Source: Siphlonurus alternatus
Lineage: Eukaryota; Arthropoda; Insecta; Ephemeroptera; Siphlonuridae
Assembly (NCBI GenBank): GCA_949825025.1
Contig: OX463784.1
Location: forward strand, 16,868,124-16,932,123
Direction: 5' to 3'
DNA: 64,000 bases
How positions within the stretch are numbered: the first letter of the stretch is position 1; each line of letters starts with the position of its first letter. A model generated the notes under the pieces. The model ran no database searches, was not told where the DNA came from, and saw only the letters and a list, made by a program, of their open reading frames with translations. Shown here piece after piece: positions 1 to 9,728 of the stretch. The translations under genes were made by a program, and so were the position numbers.

Positions 1-345
1 GTTTTTGTATGGGTTATCCCATACAATAACCATACTTTTTCCCATACATTGCCCATACAAAATATGGTCTAATGGCCGTAAGTTGCAGCCAACCTATCTT
101 GGAAAAATCCGACAATTATCCGAGAATTTTAATGTTAATTAGTAAATAATCCACGGATAATCCTCAGATTATTCTCGGATAGGTGGCTGCAACTTACGGC
201 CATAAAATCTGGGAAAAATGACCGAAAATACGATATTTTTGACCATATTTCTCTGCACCCTGATATGGTCTAGGTATGGTCAAAGCATGTGATGAAAGCC
301 ATATTCAAATGACCATATTTATCCCATACAATTTCTAATCTAATC
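1..345. repeat. ACCATAC-rich low-complexity repeat, split by a small MITE
   Basis: Bases 1-60 and 204-345 are dense in CCATAC/GTATGG words (cccatacaataaccatac, ttgcccatacaa). The same vocabulary recurs at about 6650-6860. Positions 72-203 interrupt the block and are annotated separately. No coding potential is visible. Confidence 0.6.
72..203. mobile_element. 132-bp palindromic MITE
   Basis: The left end ATGGCCGTAAGTTGCAGCC and the right end GGCTGCAACTTACGGCCAT are inverted repeats of at least 19 bp. The element is preceded by TA, like the other ATGG-ended palindromes in the window, but the right flank is AA, so the target duplication is imperfect. The interior (tatccgagaatttt ... attattctcggata) continues the inverted symmetry. 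It has no coding capacity. Confidence 0.7.
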
Positions 346-543
346 AGCGTAATTAACTAAAGCTAATTAATAAAAGGCTGCATAATTACTTTCTATTCAT
401 TGCTTGTAAAATTTATTCTTTCATTCAATATGTACAATTTGTAAGAACATTCGACGCATCAACAATATGGAAAACATCAAAAAATTTAATGATCATTTAT
501 AATTATAACAATAAATATCAAATAATAACAAGTATTCTGAGAG

Positions 544-591
544 TCAGCAACAGGATTGATGAGTGTCTTCCACTTGGCCAGCAATAGATTC
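544..591 (-). CDS. possible terminal exon of a minus-strand gene (weak)
   Basis: On the minus strand a good acceptor (tattctttacag) precedes 15 codons, ESIAGQVEDTHQSCC, then a TGA stop. Two terminal cysteines are a known Rab GTPase prenylation end, but this is far too short to identify a family, and no matching upstream exon was found in the next several kilobases. Chance occurrence is quite possible. Confidence 0.15.
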   Translation of the reverse strand, partial: ESIAGQVEDTHQSCC

Positions 592-904
592 CTGTAAAGA
601 ATACAAAAATGCAATGAGATACGTCTTTCACCATACGTCAAAATACAATATGACGTCACAATTGTGTAGGCAAAACATTGTCAGCGGCATAGCAGATACG
701 TGTTAAAGTTGGTCTCGAAATTAATTTCTCCTAACAATTCGCATAATTTTTCTTACAATTTGCTTTCATAAATGGTGACAAAAAGAATCATTGCAAACGG
801 AAAAAAATAATTGACAACCAAAATCAATATTATAAAGGCGACGTTGTGAGTTTCGTTAACACACACATCATAGGATTTTAGGGTTTTCTGCCTACATCTC
901 GAAG

Positions 905-1091
905 GATGGCAACTAGACGCCTATTGCTATTGACGCCTCCAGGGGGCGTGGCCTCACTTTCGATAATTATTTAAAAATAGTTCTGGGTCTCAAAAAAAAA
1001 AAACCCCTGAAAAAATTCGGAGTAGCATAATTTGGCACCCTCTATTCATTTCTGCAATAAAAAATTTTCATGTAGGTTGTCCATTAAGGGA
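905..1091. mobile_element. truncated copy of palindromic MITE family A
   Basis: This is the right half of the element seen complete at 1518-1846 and 20232-20564. It shares the words gacgcctccagggggcgtgg, aattatttaaaaatagttctg, ggagtagcataatttgg, ctctattcatttctgcaata and the terminal gttgtccatta. The left half is absent. A pure T run of about 23 bases lies just downstream at 1157-1179. The rest of 1092-1517 shows nothing recognisable. Confidence 0.7.
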
Positions 1092-1517
1092 GGGAACATA
1101 CATGGCCAAAATGTGTCAATTGCTCGAAAATATCAACAATAATTATTTGCGCTGTTTTTTTTTTTTTTTTTTTTTTTTTGCGTTCTCCATGGGAAAGCTA
1201 TGCGCTAAAAATTTAATATATTTTTTTTTATTTTTTATTCATGGCTTTTAGATACTACAACCTGGCCCTCAAAAACTTTTTCAAAGTTTTTTTGTGGCTG
1301 TTGAGATTTACGTATTAATAAATGAGGACTATTTCAAACAGCTGATTCGTGTTACCTTACTCCCGTAAAAACTTCATAAAAAGTTAAACCTCATCTCCTC
1401 GGTCTATTGACTTCATATAATAATAACAAGTTTTTACTATAATATAGATACATAATTATATATTCTTTGTCTTTTTTAAACTGAATCATTCATTGGTAAC
1501 AAAAAATACGTACTATA

Positions 1518-1846
1518 ATGGACAACATACATAAAAAAATTTATTGCAGAAATGAATAGAAGGTACCAAATTATGCTACTCTGAATTTTTTCAGATTTTT
1601 TTGAGACCCGAAACTATTTTTAAATAATTATTGAAAGTCGTGCGATTTCAGTTGGCACCCCTGCAGCCTTAATAAAAAGGATATAGACTGGACGCCTATT
1701 GACGCCTCCGGGGGGCGTGGCCACACTTTCAATAATTATTTAAAAATAGTTCTGGGTCTAAAAAAAATCTGAAAAAATTCAGAGTAGCATAATTTGGTAC
1801 CCTCTATTCATTTCTGCAATAAAAAAATTTCAAGTATGTTGTCCAT
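1518..1846. mobile_element. palindromic MITE family A, full copy
   Basis: Ends are ATGGACAACATAC and GTATGTTGTCCAT, and the inverted symmetry runs through most of the ~329 bp (ttgcagaaatgaatag / ctattcatttctgcaa; tagttctgggtct / agacccgaaacta). The left flank is TA and the right flank TG, consistent with a TA target duplication that has mutated; the copy at 20232-20564 has clean TA on both sides. TA duplication and ATGG ends suggest a Tc1/mariner-like mobiliser, which is inference. Confidence 0.8.
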
Positions 1847-2629
1847 TGTAGTGAGAATTAAATTAAAAAGATATAGAAATAACCTATCCAGAGATTATAC
1901 ATACAAAATACTTGTGAAAATATTTGAAATGTTCTCCTTTACATCTCCTATCATGCACAACAATACTTTGTTTAACTAACAACGAGCAGAAGACTTTGGT
2001 TGCATCAAGCCTTTTTCATTGTTAAACATGGGACCACGTAATGCCTAATTTTGCTACCAGAGCAGAGAATGTAATGACATTGTTGACGCAAGGCAACCGC
2101 AGCAACTTCAAAATCAACGGTCATTTTCAATAAGTTAACACGTAAATCAACAACTGTCCCATGTTTTTCCTTTTACGCGACAGACATTACACAACAATAC
2201 TTTGTTTACTAACAACGAGCAGAAGAATTTGATTAGGAGATATGGCATCTCTAAAATTAAATCTCTTAAAAAAGCAAGCTTTTAAAATCAGCTTCTCTGA
2301 TAATTGACCGCAGCCTAATAATGTAAATTTTTTTTTCCGGAGAGTAAGATAGCACTTTTTCAAATATAAGTGATAAAGTGGGGGGGGGGGATGGAATTTA
2401 ATTTAATTATTCGGATTTCATCTCACAGTACTTCACATAACTATAAAATTTACCGGTATATGCCAAGCCGGTGTTTTGACCTATATACTGTAGCCGCCTC
2501 AATAGCTACTGGCGCTTTACAACATTCAATGCCTCCTCCTGCTCGCTGCCATCTCTCACACTTATATAGCTTGCAGGACCACTGCAGGGGGACAGCTAGG
2601 TAAGCGAGCAGAGGGTGAAAGGCATCTTG
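1847..2629. other. repeat fragments, 37-bp direct repeat, no gene
   Basis: Positions about 1925-1955 resemble the arm of the palindromic MITE at 14755-14783 (tgttctcctttacatctcct). A near-identical block, acaacaatactttgttta followed by ctaacaacgagcagaaga, occurs at about 1957-1994 and again at 2191-2226, bracketing ~200 bp. There is a poly-G run at 2380-2389. The 77-codon reading frame at 2370-2603 has no recognisable features and is probably not a gene. Confidence 0.45.
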
Positions 2630-2911
2630 GGGTGTAGTCCGTAATAAGTTCAGAACCTTCGATTTAGCGTTCCGAAATTATGTTCTGAATGTTCAGAACC
2701 ATTTCCGAGGTTACCCGAAGTGAGTCAGCTGAATTCAAAAAAGAGGTTCCGGGTGTTGCGAACTTTTCCTCCGAACTATCAGAACTAGAGTCAGCTGATC
2801 ACAATGAAAGTGTTTCGTTATTTGATGTTCTGAAGTTAGTGTTTTTGTTCCGGACAGGTCCGTAATCGCTCAGCTGTTCTGAACGTTCAGAACTTAATAC
2901 GGACTACACCC
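2630..2911. mobile_element. 282-bp MITE with GGGTGTAGTCC ends
   Basis: The left end GGGTGTAGTCCGTAATAAG and right end CTTAATACGGACTACACCC are inverted, followed inward by repeated GTTCAGAAC/GTTCTGAAC words. No coding region is present. Target duplication is unclear. Confidence 0.7.
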
Positions 2912-3093
2912 AGAGATGTCATGCAGGGCCAACTAGCTTTGAAGGCTGCAATATAGCTTCCAACTTTTGCTTCAGCAAAACAAATTTTATTTAAAATTGA
3001 AAGAAACAAATCAGAAAGAATTAACAGTACTTTTTTTTTTAACACAGTAGTGTGTGCATGATGTGGTGAAATCATACAGTGATACTGATATAT

Positions 3094-3356
3094 TAAGGTG
3101 CTTTCACATATTCGAAAATCGCTACGGAAACGCTCCGTAGCAAATGTGTTGATTTTGCTGCGGCGCTCCGTAGCACCTCGTGATCTTCTGCGGCACGTTC
3201 TACGGAACTCCGTAGCAAAATCAAGATGAGTTTGGTTTTGCTGCGGCATTCACATGATTTTCCGCCGCAGCTGCCGCAGATGAACAAGAATATGTGAAAC
3301 GCTTACGGCATTGCTACGGAACTCCGTAGCGATTTTCGAATATGTGAAAGCACCTT
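3094..3356. mobile_element. 263-bp palindromic MITE, TA target site
   Basis: The inverted ends AGGTGCTTTCACATATTCGA and its complement TCGAATATGTGAAAGCACCT are flanked by TA on both sides. The interior carries GC-rich subrepeats based on GCTACGGAnCTCCGTAGC and GCTGCGGC. The overlapping minus-strand frames at 2887-3287 are by-products of this element, not genes. Confidence 0.8.
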
Positions 3357-3416
3357 AATGCATACAGTACTGCAGGGAAGGATCTATCTTTTTTAAAGAA
3401 CATATATAATAATTAT

Positions 3417-4866
3417 CAGTGGTGAAAGTAAGCCGGTGCGCACCAGTGCGCCGCACTGGTAAGACATTTGACGCCAGTGCGGCGCACTGGTAAGACACTG
3501 ATCGAAATTTACTAAAAAAATAAATAATTTTTAATGAAAAAAACAATATTTGCAAGTGTGAACGGATCACATTATAAACCATTATAATCATGCTCAATAC
3601 ATGTTCTTGTACTTGGATTTTATTTATCTCACGAAGTTTTAACTTGCACGTACTTTCTTTTAAAGTCAAAATTTTGTACTAAAAAAAGTAATTGAAATCC
3701 ATGTTGAATGTATTTACTTTTATTTATATTTTTCATTGGGTAAAAGATAAAAATAAATTGACAATTTGTGATACAAAATTGTTGCATTATAAATAAATAG
3801 TAAGTGCTACAGTAAAACATTATTTTAAAAGACTACGATAAAAAAGTTAATTTTAATATTTTTCTCACAAACGCCTAGCTTTTTTTTATTGGCGCGCGAG
3901 CCTGAGAACACATTTATTTATTATGTAATTTTTTTAAATTTTTTTAATCAAGGAATTTTTTATATATATTTTTTAAATATCTGTAGGTTTACTGCTTACT
4001 GGATTTACTATTTTATCTTCAATTTTCCTATAAATTGGTAGTCGTTATCACTTTTTTAAAATTGTAACCTATACATATTTTTGGATTTTTTTTATTAAAT
4101 TAATTTTTGAGACATTTTAAACGATAATTTAATAATTTAAAAAAATGTATCATTTATTAAATTAATTAAATTTATAGAATATTCTAAATTGTGAAATTAA
4201 CAGTTCATTAAAATATTTTTATTGTATTAACACTGCTGCTAGACATAGACAACTTGTTTGCGATTTTTTTTCATATTAAAAGTTATGTTTTAATTTTCAT
4301 TAGCCAGCACAGTTATTTTTGAATATTTTTTTTATCATGCAATTTAATATGCGACACTACATTTTTTTTTAATCGGTTGAAAGTTTGAATAATTATTTAA
4401 TTTTACTTATTTTGTGGGATTTTCAATATTTTTTAAACGGCTCCGTAAAAAAAAATGTTTTATTTTTAAATCGAAAATTCATTAATGAATTTATGCTAGA
4501 TTACGTACGTATTTTTTAATTGGTACCATAGTTCAAGTAAAGTTTAAGTAAAATGCTGTTTTCTGTGCCACAATTTTGCATGTTAAACGCCTCCGAAACA
4601 CCAACTTTGGGAAATCTTTGGTTTTCATTTCTTAATTAATAGAGGGCAGGTTATAAAATATTTTTAGAAAATAAATTCTTTAAAAAAATGTAATCGCTCA
4701 CTCTATTTAAAAAATTAATTATAAATCAATTTTAGTGCAACTTTCAATTAAAAAAAATAAGCCACGCCCCTTTTTCCCAAAAAATCGCGCCTCCGGCGGG
4801 GGTTTGGGCCCTTCAGGCCTCTATCTGAAGCGCACTGGTAAGACTTTGAAACTACTTTCACCACTG
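3417..4866. mobile_element. non-autonomous hAT-type transposon, 1.45 kb
   Basis: The terminal inverted repeats CAGTGGTGAAAGTA and TACTTTCACCACTG are exactly flanked by the 8-bp direct repeat ATAATTAT (3409-3416 and 4867-4874). An 8-bp duplication with CA...TG ends is the signature of the hAT superfamily. Three subterminal GCACTGGTAAGAC motifs lie near the ends (about 3465, 3487 and 4831). No transposase frame is visible, so it would depend on an autonomous relative. About 4437-4712 is a single arm of the foldback element present at 7722-8407 (shared words gattacgtacgtatttttta, gaaacaccaactttgggaa, tcgctcactcta), indicating nesting. Confidence 0.85.
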
Positions 4867-5095
4867 ATAATTATGCATATGTAACTTACATTTTGGGTTT
4901 CCTCCACGATTGCTGGTGACAAAACTGGATGTACTGGAGGCCAGGTGTGTCATCATTTGGTCCATGCGAATATCCAGCTCCGCTCATGGCCATCTCTTAT
5001 TTTGGAAGGTACTCTTGCAGCATATATTATGCATAATATATATGTCCTCACAGCTCCCACACTGACCGGTCATATTGAGTGTGTATAGCCGGTAA

Positions 5096-5783
5096 GCGGA
5101 AAAAAAACCCTCGGAAAAAAAACCCTTGTATTAAAAAACCCTTGAAAAAAAACCCTAGGAAAAAAAACCCTCGGGGATAAAAAACCCACGGAAAAAAAAC
5201 CCTTCGCTGAAGGAGCAGCCCCAAGGAGCATTCGTGGCGTAGTAGCGCGGTAGCGAGGTTTCACGTTTTTTTTTTTTCCTATTTTGACAGATTATCATTA
5301 TAATGTTCCAATAACATATATTACATAAGATATCATATATCTGATTAGTCTCATTAGTCATGTTAATAATAATTATTGAATCACTTAACCTATAAGATAT
5401 TATAATTTTCAAATGTTCATTTTATGTCTATATGTTATATAATAATAATACGAGTAGGACGACGACTTTTTTTGTTTTATTACTTTTTTATTTTAATTAT
5501 TTTATATCCAATATATAATATTCGAAGTTAGAAAAAATATGTTTTTAAAATAATTTTTAAAACTTCCACAACATCGCCGCGTAGACCTCTACATTTTGAT
5601 GAGCTCCCCACACCGTGAAACCTCGCTACCGCGCTACTATGCTACGAATGCTCCTTGGGGCTGCTCCTTCAGCGAAGGGTTTTTTTTCCGTGGGTTTTTT
5701 ATCCCCGAGGGTTTTTTTTCCTAGGGTTTTTTTTCAAGGGTTTTTTAATACAAGGGTTTTTTTTCCGAGGGTTTTTTTTCCGC
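5096..5783. mobile_element. foldback element with A-tract/CCC-patterned arms
   Basis: Arms of about 170-175 bp (5096-5267 and 5610-5783) are near-perfect inverted copies. The outer ~110 bp of each arm is an irregular series of A8CCC / GGGT8 blocks spaced about 13-18 bp, followed inward by a conserved stretch (ttcgctgaaggagcagcccc; gcgcggtagcgaggtttcac). A ~340-bp AT-rich loop separates the arms. Frames rich in FFPRVFF here are translations of the T-tracts and are not proteins. Confidence 0.8.
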
Positions 5784-6649
5784 GATTCGTATATATAGCC
5801 AAATCCACCAGCAAGAGGGTCGACCTGGGGAGTGATTGATAGAAACCTATTAAAACATTTTCTTGGAGCACTTTGAATCATTTCATATTAGGAAATGATA
5901 ATTACTTACCGTTAATAAAGCCTAAAAAGGTGCTTTAATGTACTTCTTCTGTGCTAAATATTATAAACAACAAGTCGTCAGAGGAGAGAGAAGCCATTTC
6001 CAACGTTTTTTTTTAAAGCTTTGAAAACAGCTGGTTTTCTGAAAGAATTTTTTTCATTGGTTGAAAAATCTCCTCCATTTTCTTATGGCGCGGAATATTT
6101 AAAGCAAGTTTTTATTTTTTCTTTTTTTGAGCCGCGCTGCTCAGCATATATATGTTCATGATTCTTGCAATTAGATCGAGTAAACAAAAAATAAAAACAC
6201 ATACTTGTATGCAATGATTAATGAATTAAAACTTACAAGATATAAATATAAATAAAAAATTTAAATAAAAATATTAATTTTTTAACACAGTCAATAAAAT
6301 ACGTAATAAACTATACCTAGTGTAGTACTATACCTACTATGATTTTCTTTTTAATTTCTTATTAAAAAATTAAAAATCTCTTTAAATGATTTTTTTAATA
6401 TATATAAGCATGCAAGTAAAAGCAATAATTAATTTGAATAATAATTAACACACAAAAGTCTAAAGTTTTTGTCCTTTTTAGTGGCAAATAACGTAAATTT
6501 AGAAATTAAGAACTTAAATAATTATATTAATCAACCATGCAAAATTTTTATCTAATTTTTTTTTTTTAATACAGCATCCATTTAGCTGAACAGAAAATTT
6601 TTCTAAGTCAAATTTGTACTTAAAAATTTTTCACTCTACTGAAAGTATG
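5784..6649. other. AT-rich spacer without recognisable features
   Basis: Only low-complexity A/T runs and no frame longer than a few dozen codons are seen. No tRNA, splice pattern or terminal repeat was recognised. Confidence 0.5.
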
Positions 6650-6860
6650 GGTAAAATGTGGTCACATTTCTCATGATGTAAAATGTATGGTAATTGTATG
6701 GTTTACAGGGTGTGTTAAAATAAAATATATTGCTCCCCATATTTTGACCATACATAATTTTCTACAAAATTTTTCGTGACCATACAAGACCATACAATAC
6801 CATACTTTTACCATACCAAACCATACAAAAACCATATTTTTACCATACATTACCCATATT
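6650..6860. repeat. second ACCATAC-rich repeat block
   Basis: A series of CCATAC words (accatacaagaccatacaat, accatactttta, accatacattacccatat) parallels the block at the left edge of the window, including the shared ending ccatacattacccata versus ccatacattgcccata. This points to a dispersed repeat rather than two independent simple repeats. Confidence 0.6.
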
Positions 6861-6892
6861 TATTTTTACTTGAGATATTATTTAATTAATTG

Positions 6893-7240
6893 ATTCGTCT
6901 TAAATGTTTTCGTTCAAATAACTTTCGGCCAAATTGTTTTCGTGATTTTTTTATTTCGTTTTAAATGTTTTCGTTCTAATTTACTTTCGTTGTTTTTCAA
7001 TTCGTTAAAATATTATAAGTATCGGCCAAATGATTTTCATGATTATTGAATTCAGCTAAAATGTTTTCGATGTAAATAATGCTTTCGTGCTTTTTAAGTT
7101 TCGTTATAAATGCATTCGCACATTTTTCATTTCGGTTAATTATACTTTCGTATAAAATGTTTTTGTGTTAAAAATTACTTTCGTCCTTTTTGTTTTCGGT
7201 GTAATATGCCTTTCGTATATATAAATTGTTTTCATTCTTT
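6893..7240. repeat. degenerate TTTTCG-periodic tandem repeat
   Basis: The words TTTTCGT and TTTCGG/TTTCGT recur roughly every 14-19 bases across about 340 bp (for example tgttttcgttcaaataac, actttcggccaaattg, ttttcgtgatt, tttcgtataaaatg). CpG is otherwise scarce here, so its regular reappearance stands out. Copies are diverged. Confidence 0.6.
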
Positions 7241-7444
7241 TGACGTAGACTCCTCTGAACATATAGCGGAGATATGTCTCTCTAAAGCATTATATTATAA
7301 TATATGTACTATATATATACTTCAGTAAAGACAGGGTGCCAAAGATGTGTTGGACTGGGACTTTCGAGTTAATAGAACCAGGCCCCAAAACAGTCTCATC
7401 AGCACTGATGGATGATCGAATTTTATTTGTTGTACATCTGTGTT

Positions 7445-7448
<4 letters not shown>

Positions 7449-7492
<44 letters not shown>
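7449..7492. repeat. (AT)n microsatellite
   Basis: An uninterrupted AT dinucleotide run of about 44 bp, in otherwise featureless AT-rich sequence from 7241 to 7721. Confidence 0.9.
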
Positions 7493-7494
<2 letters not shown>

Positions 7495-7721
7495 AATCTT
7501 AAATAAAATAAATATCCTGTATAAATTCAGAAATTAAATTGTCAAGACTTTACAATGACGTGTACTTTGATAAGGTTTATATATATACTTTATAATATAT
7601 TATCATGCATGTACTTATTTAATGAAAAAATAATTACATAATTTTGACACAATTTTTTAATAAAAATGTCAAAAATGAATCTTATTTATAATTATCATAT
7701 AATTTCTTGGATTATTTATTT

Positions 7722-8407
7722 TAAAGTATAGAGTGAGCGATTTCATTTTTTTGAATATTTTATTTTCTAAAAATAGTTTAACCTGCCTTCTATTGAAAAA
7801 TGAAAACCAAAAAAAAAAAAAATCCATGTCAAATATACATAGATTAATTCACCACAAAAAAATCCCAAATTTGGTGTTTCGGAGAGGCCTTAAATTTAAA
7901 CATGCATCCTTATATATGGAACAGAAAACAGCTTTTTACTCCAACTTCGTCTGAACTATGGTACCAATTAAAAAATATGTACGTAATCTATGATGAATTC
8001 TTCAATGGATTTTCAATTATTTTATTATTATTTTTTTTTTTACGGAGCCGTTTTTCCGAAAAAAAAATATTGAAATTTTTGCTGGTTAATTCCCATGGAT
8101 TTTCAAGATTTTTTTCCCGGAAAAACGGCTCCGTAAAATTGAAAATCCATTAAAGAATTCATCATAGATTACGTACGTATTTTTTAAGTGGTACTATATA
8201 TAGTTCGATCAGACGAAGTTGGAGTATAAAAAGCTGTTTTCTGTTCCATAAGGATGCATGTTAAAGGCCTTCGAAACACCAACTTTGGGAATTTTTTGTG
8301 GTGAAGCTATTTGAGATGGAATTTTTTGGTTTTCATTTCTCAATAGAGAGGGCGGATTTTTAGAAAATAAAATATTCAAAAAAATTAAATCGCTCACTCT
8401 ACTTTAA
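7722..8407. mobile_element. foldback element with TAGAGTGAGCGA ends
   Basis: The left end (tttaaagtatagagtgagcg) is inverted at the right end (cgctcactctactttaaa). Symmetry continues inward through tattttctaaaaat, ccaaatttggtgtttcg, cagaaaacagcttttt and acgtacgtaatctatgatga to a centre near 8070 marked by cggctccgtaaa copies. A single arm lies inside the hAT element at 4437-4712, and a terminal fragment (tttaaagtagagtgagcga) lies at 47897-47916. Confidence 0.8.
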
Positions 8408-8589
8408 ATACTTAATATCATAAAATTAAAAATAAAAAACTTAATTTCTTGCAGATTTATTGAAAATAAATAAATAAAAGCAGCTTCCACAGATTTACAA
8501 GGAGAGTTATTTTTGTACAGTGAAGGATCTACAGGAGAATCGCCTCCTCGCCCCCCCCCCCCCAAATGCCGAGATACATAAACGTATTA

Positions 8590-9106
8590 TTATCAATAGA
8601 CCACTTGCAAAATTATGTTAAAAAGCAAAAAGTAAACAAACTCACTCACCCGGCCAGTGTATTGTTGGTTGTTGATTATGTGTATATTTTTTCTAATACA
8701 TTGGACCTTATGGGATATTTACGATTTTCACACACATATTTCATTACATGATATGCGTATGATTTTAAAAATAAATATATTATATCACCAGAATCTGCAG
8801 TTTTTGGCCATGGCTGATTATGTATAATTTAAAATTTAAGATTTTGAAATGAAGAAAATGTCTTCAGATGCACATTTCAATATTATAAATGACCAAAAAC
8901 TGCAGATTCCGGTGATATATTTATTTTTAAAATCCTACATAATTATGCCATGTAATGAAATATGTATGTGAAAATCGTAAATTTCCCATAAGGTCCAATG
9001 TATTAGAAAAGATATACACATGTCATAATCAACAACCAACAATACACTGGGTGAGTGAGTTTGTTTACTTTTTGCTTTAATATAGTTTTGCAAGTGATCT
9101 ATTATC
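8590..9106. mobile_element. 517-bp inverted repeat with ~215-bp arms
   Basis: The left arm (about 8590-8809) and right arm (about 8881-9106) are inverted copies at roughly 90% identity by eye. Shared words include gttttgcaagtgatctatta, gtgagtgagtttgtttac, aatcaacaaccaacaataca and aaaaactgcagattccggtg. A ~70-bp loop separates them. A poly-C run is at about 8551-8564. No coding sequence is present. Confidence 0.75.
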
Positions 9107-9620
9107 CCACCCACCCATATTTCATGTTGCGGGATAAGGCAAAGCCCCCTGCCCCTCTATTATATTCTCACTTGCTGTACACGCCCCTGCCTTTGCATAG
9201 CTAATTCAGAGGAAATTAACTAACAGCCTCAACAAGTAATTCATCTAGCTAGACATGTATCCATTAAAAAGTTCTGATTTTATTTTATATTAGTTACCTA
9301 TTTACAACAAATAATATCTCTGTTGAAGTTGATACATTATGTTACATCTTATAACATAAGTGAAGCATATATACAAAATAAGCAAAGTTTTATTAGCATT
9401 TTAATTCTTGATGATGCTGGTGGCTTACTCCGTAAGGGATATGACATCATGCTGCTATGTATATAATTGCTCATATTCACTGTATCAATGAGGGTTTACA
9501 TGTCACGTATATAATGTATGCTTAACAATGAGTATGAACAACAATGTCGTGCACATTTTAAACTCATAATTTTTTTTTATCAGCAATCTAGTAACCATGG
9601 ACAATAAAAAACATTGAAAC

Positions 9621-9626
9621 TTTATT
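9621..9626 (-). terminator. probable polyadenylation signal of ZNF-A
   Basis: AATAAA is read on the minus strand about 100 bp beyond the ZNF-A stop codon. The sequence between stop and signal (tataaatagggccctcatcg, cggtacagagctacacataa) is conserved in the paralogue's 3' region at about 20735-20785, supporting transcribed 3' UTR. 9107-9620 otherwise shows nothing. Confidence 0.5.
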
Positions 9627-9728
9627 CATTTTACGTGCTTTAGGTATAAATAGGGCCCTCATCGGTACAGAGCTACACATAAAGAAGGGAACCGGGATAC
9701 TAATATGATGCTGTCCCATTTTTTTTAC

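Noticed and set aside
2887..3287. Two Arg/Ser-rich minus-strand frames (120 and 64 codons)
   Set aside because: They coincide with the TIR element at 3094-3356 and its repeated CTACGGA words.
5070..5881. FFPRVFF-repeat frames in both orientations
   Set aside because: Translations of GGGTTTTTTTT blocks in the arms of a foldback element; mirrored copies show DNA-level origin.
7733..8397. Paired frames beginning MSDFIFLNILFSKN and MSDLIFLNILFSKN
   Set aside because: They are the two inverted arms of one foldback element read on opposite strands.
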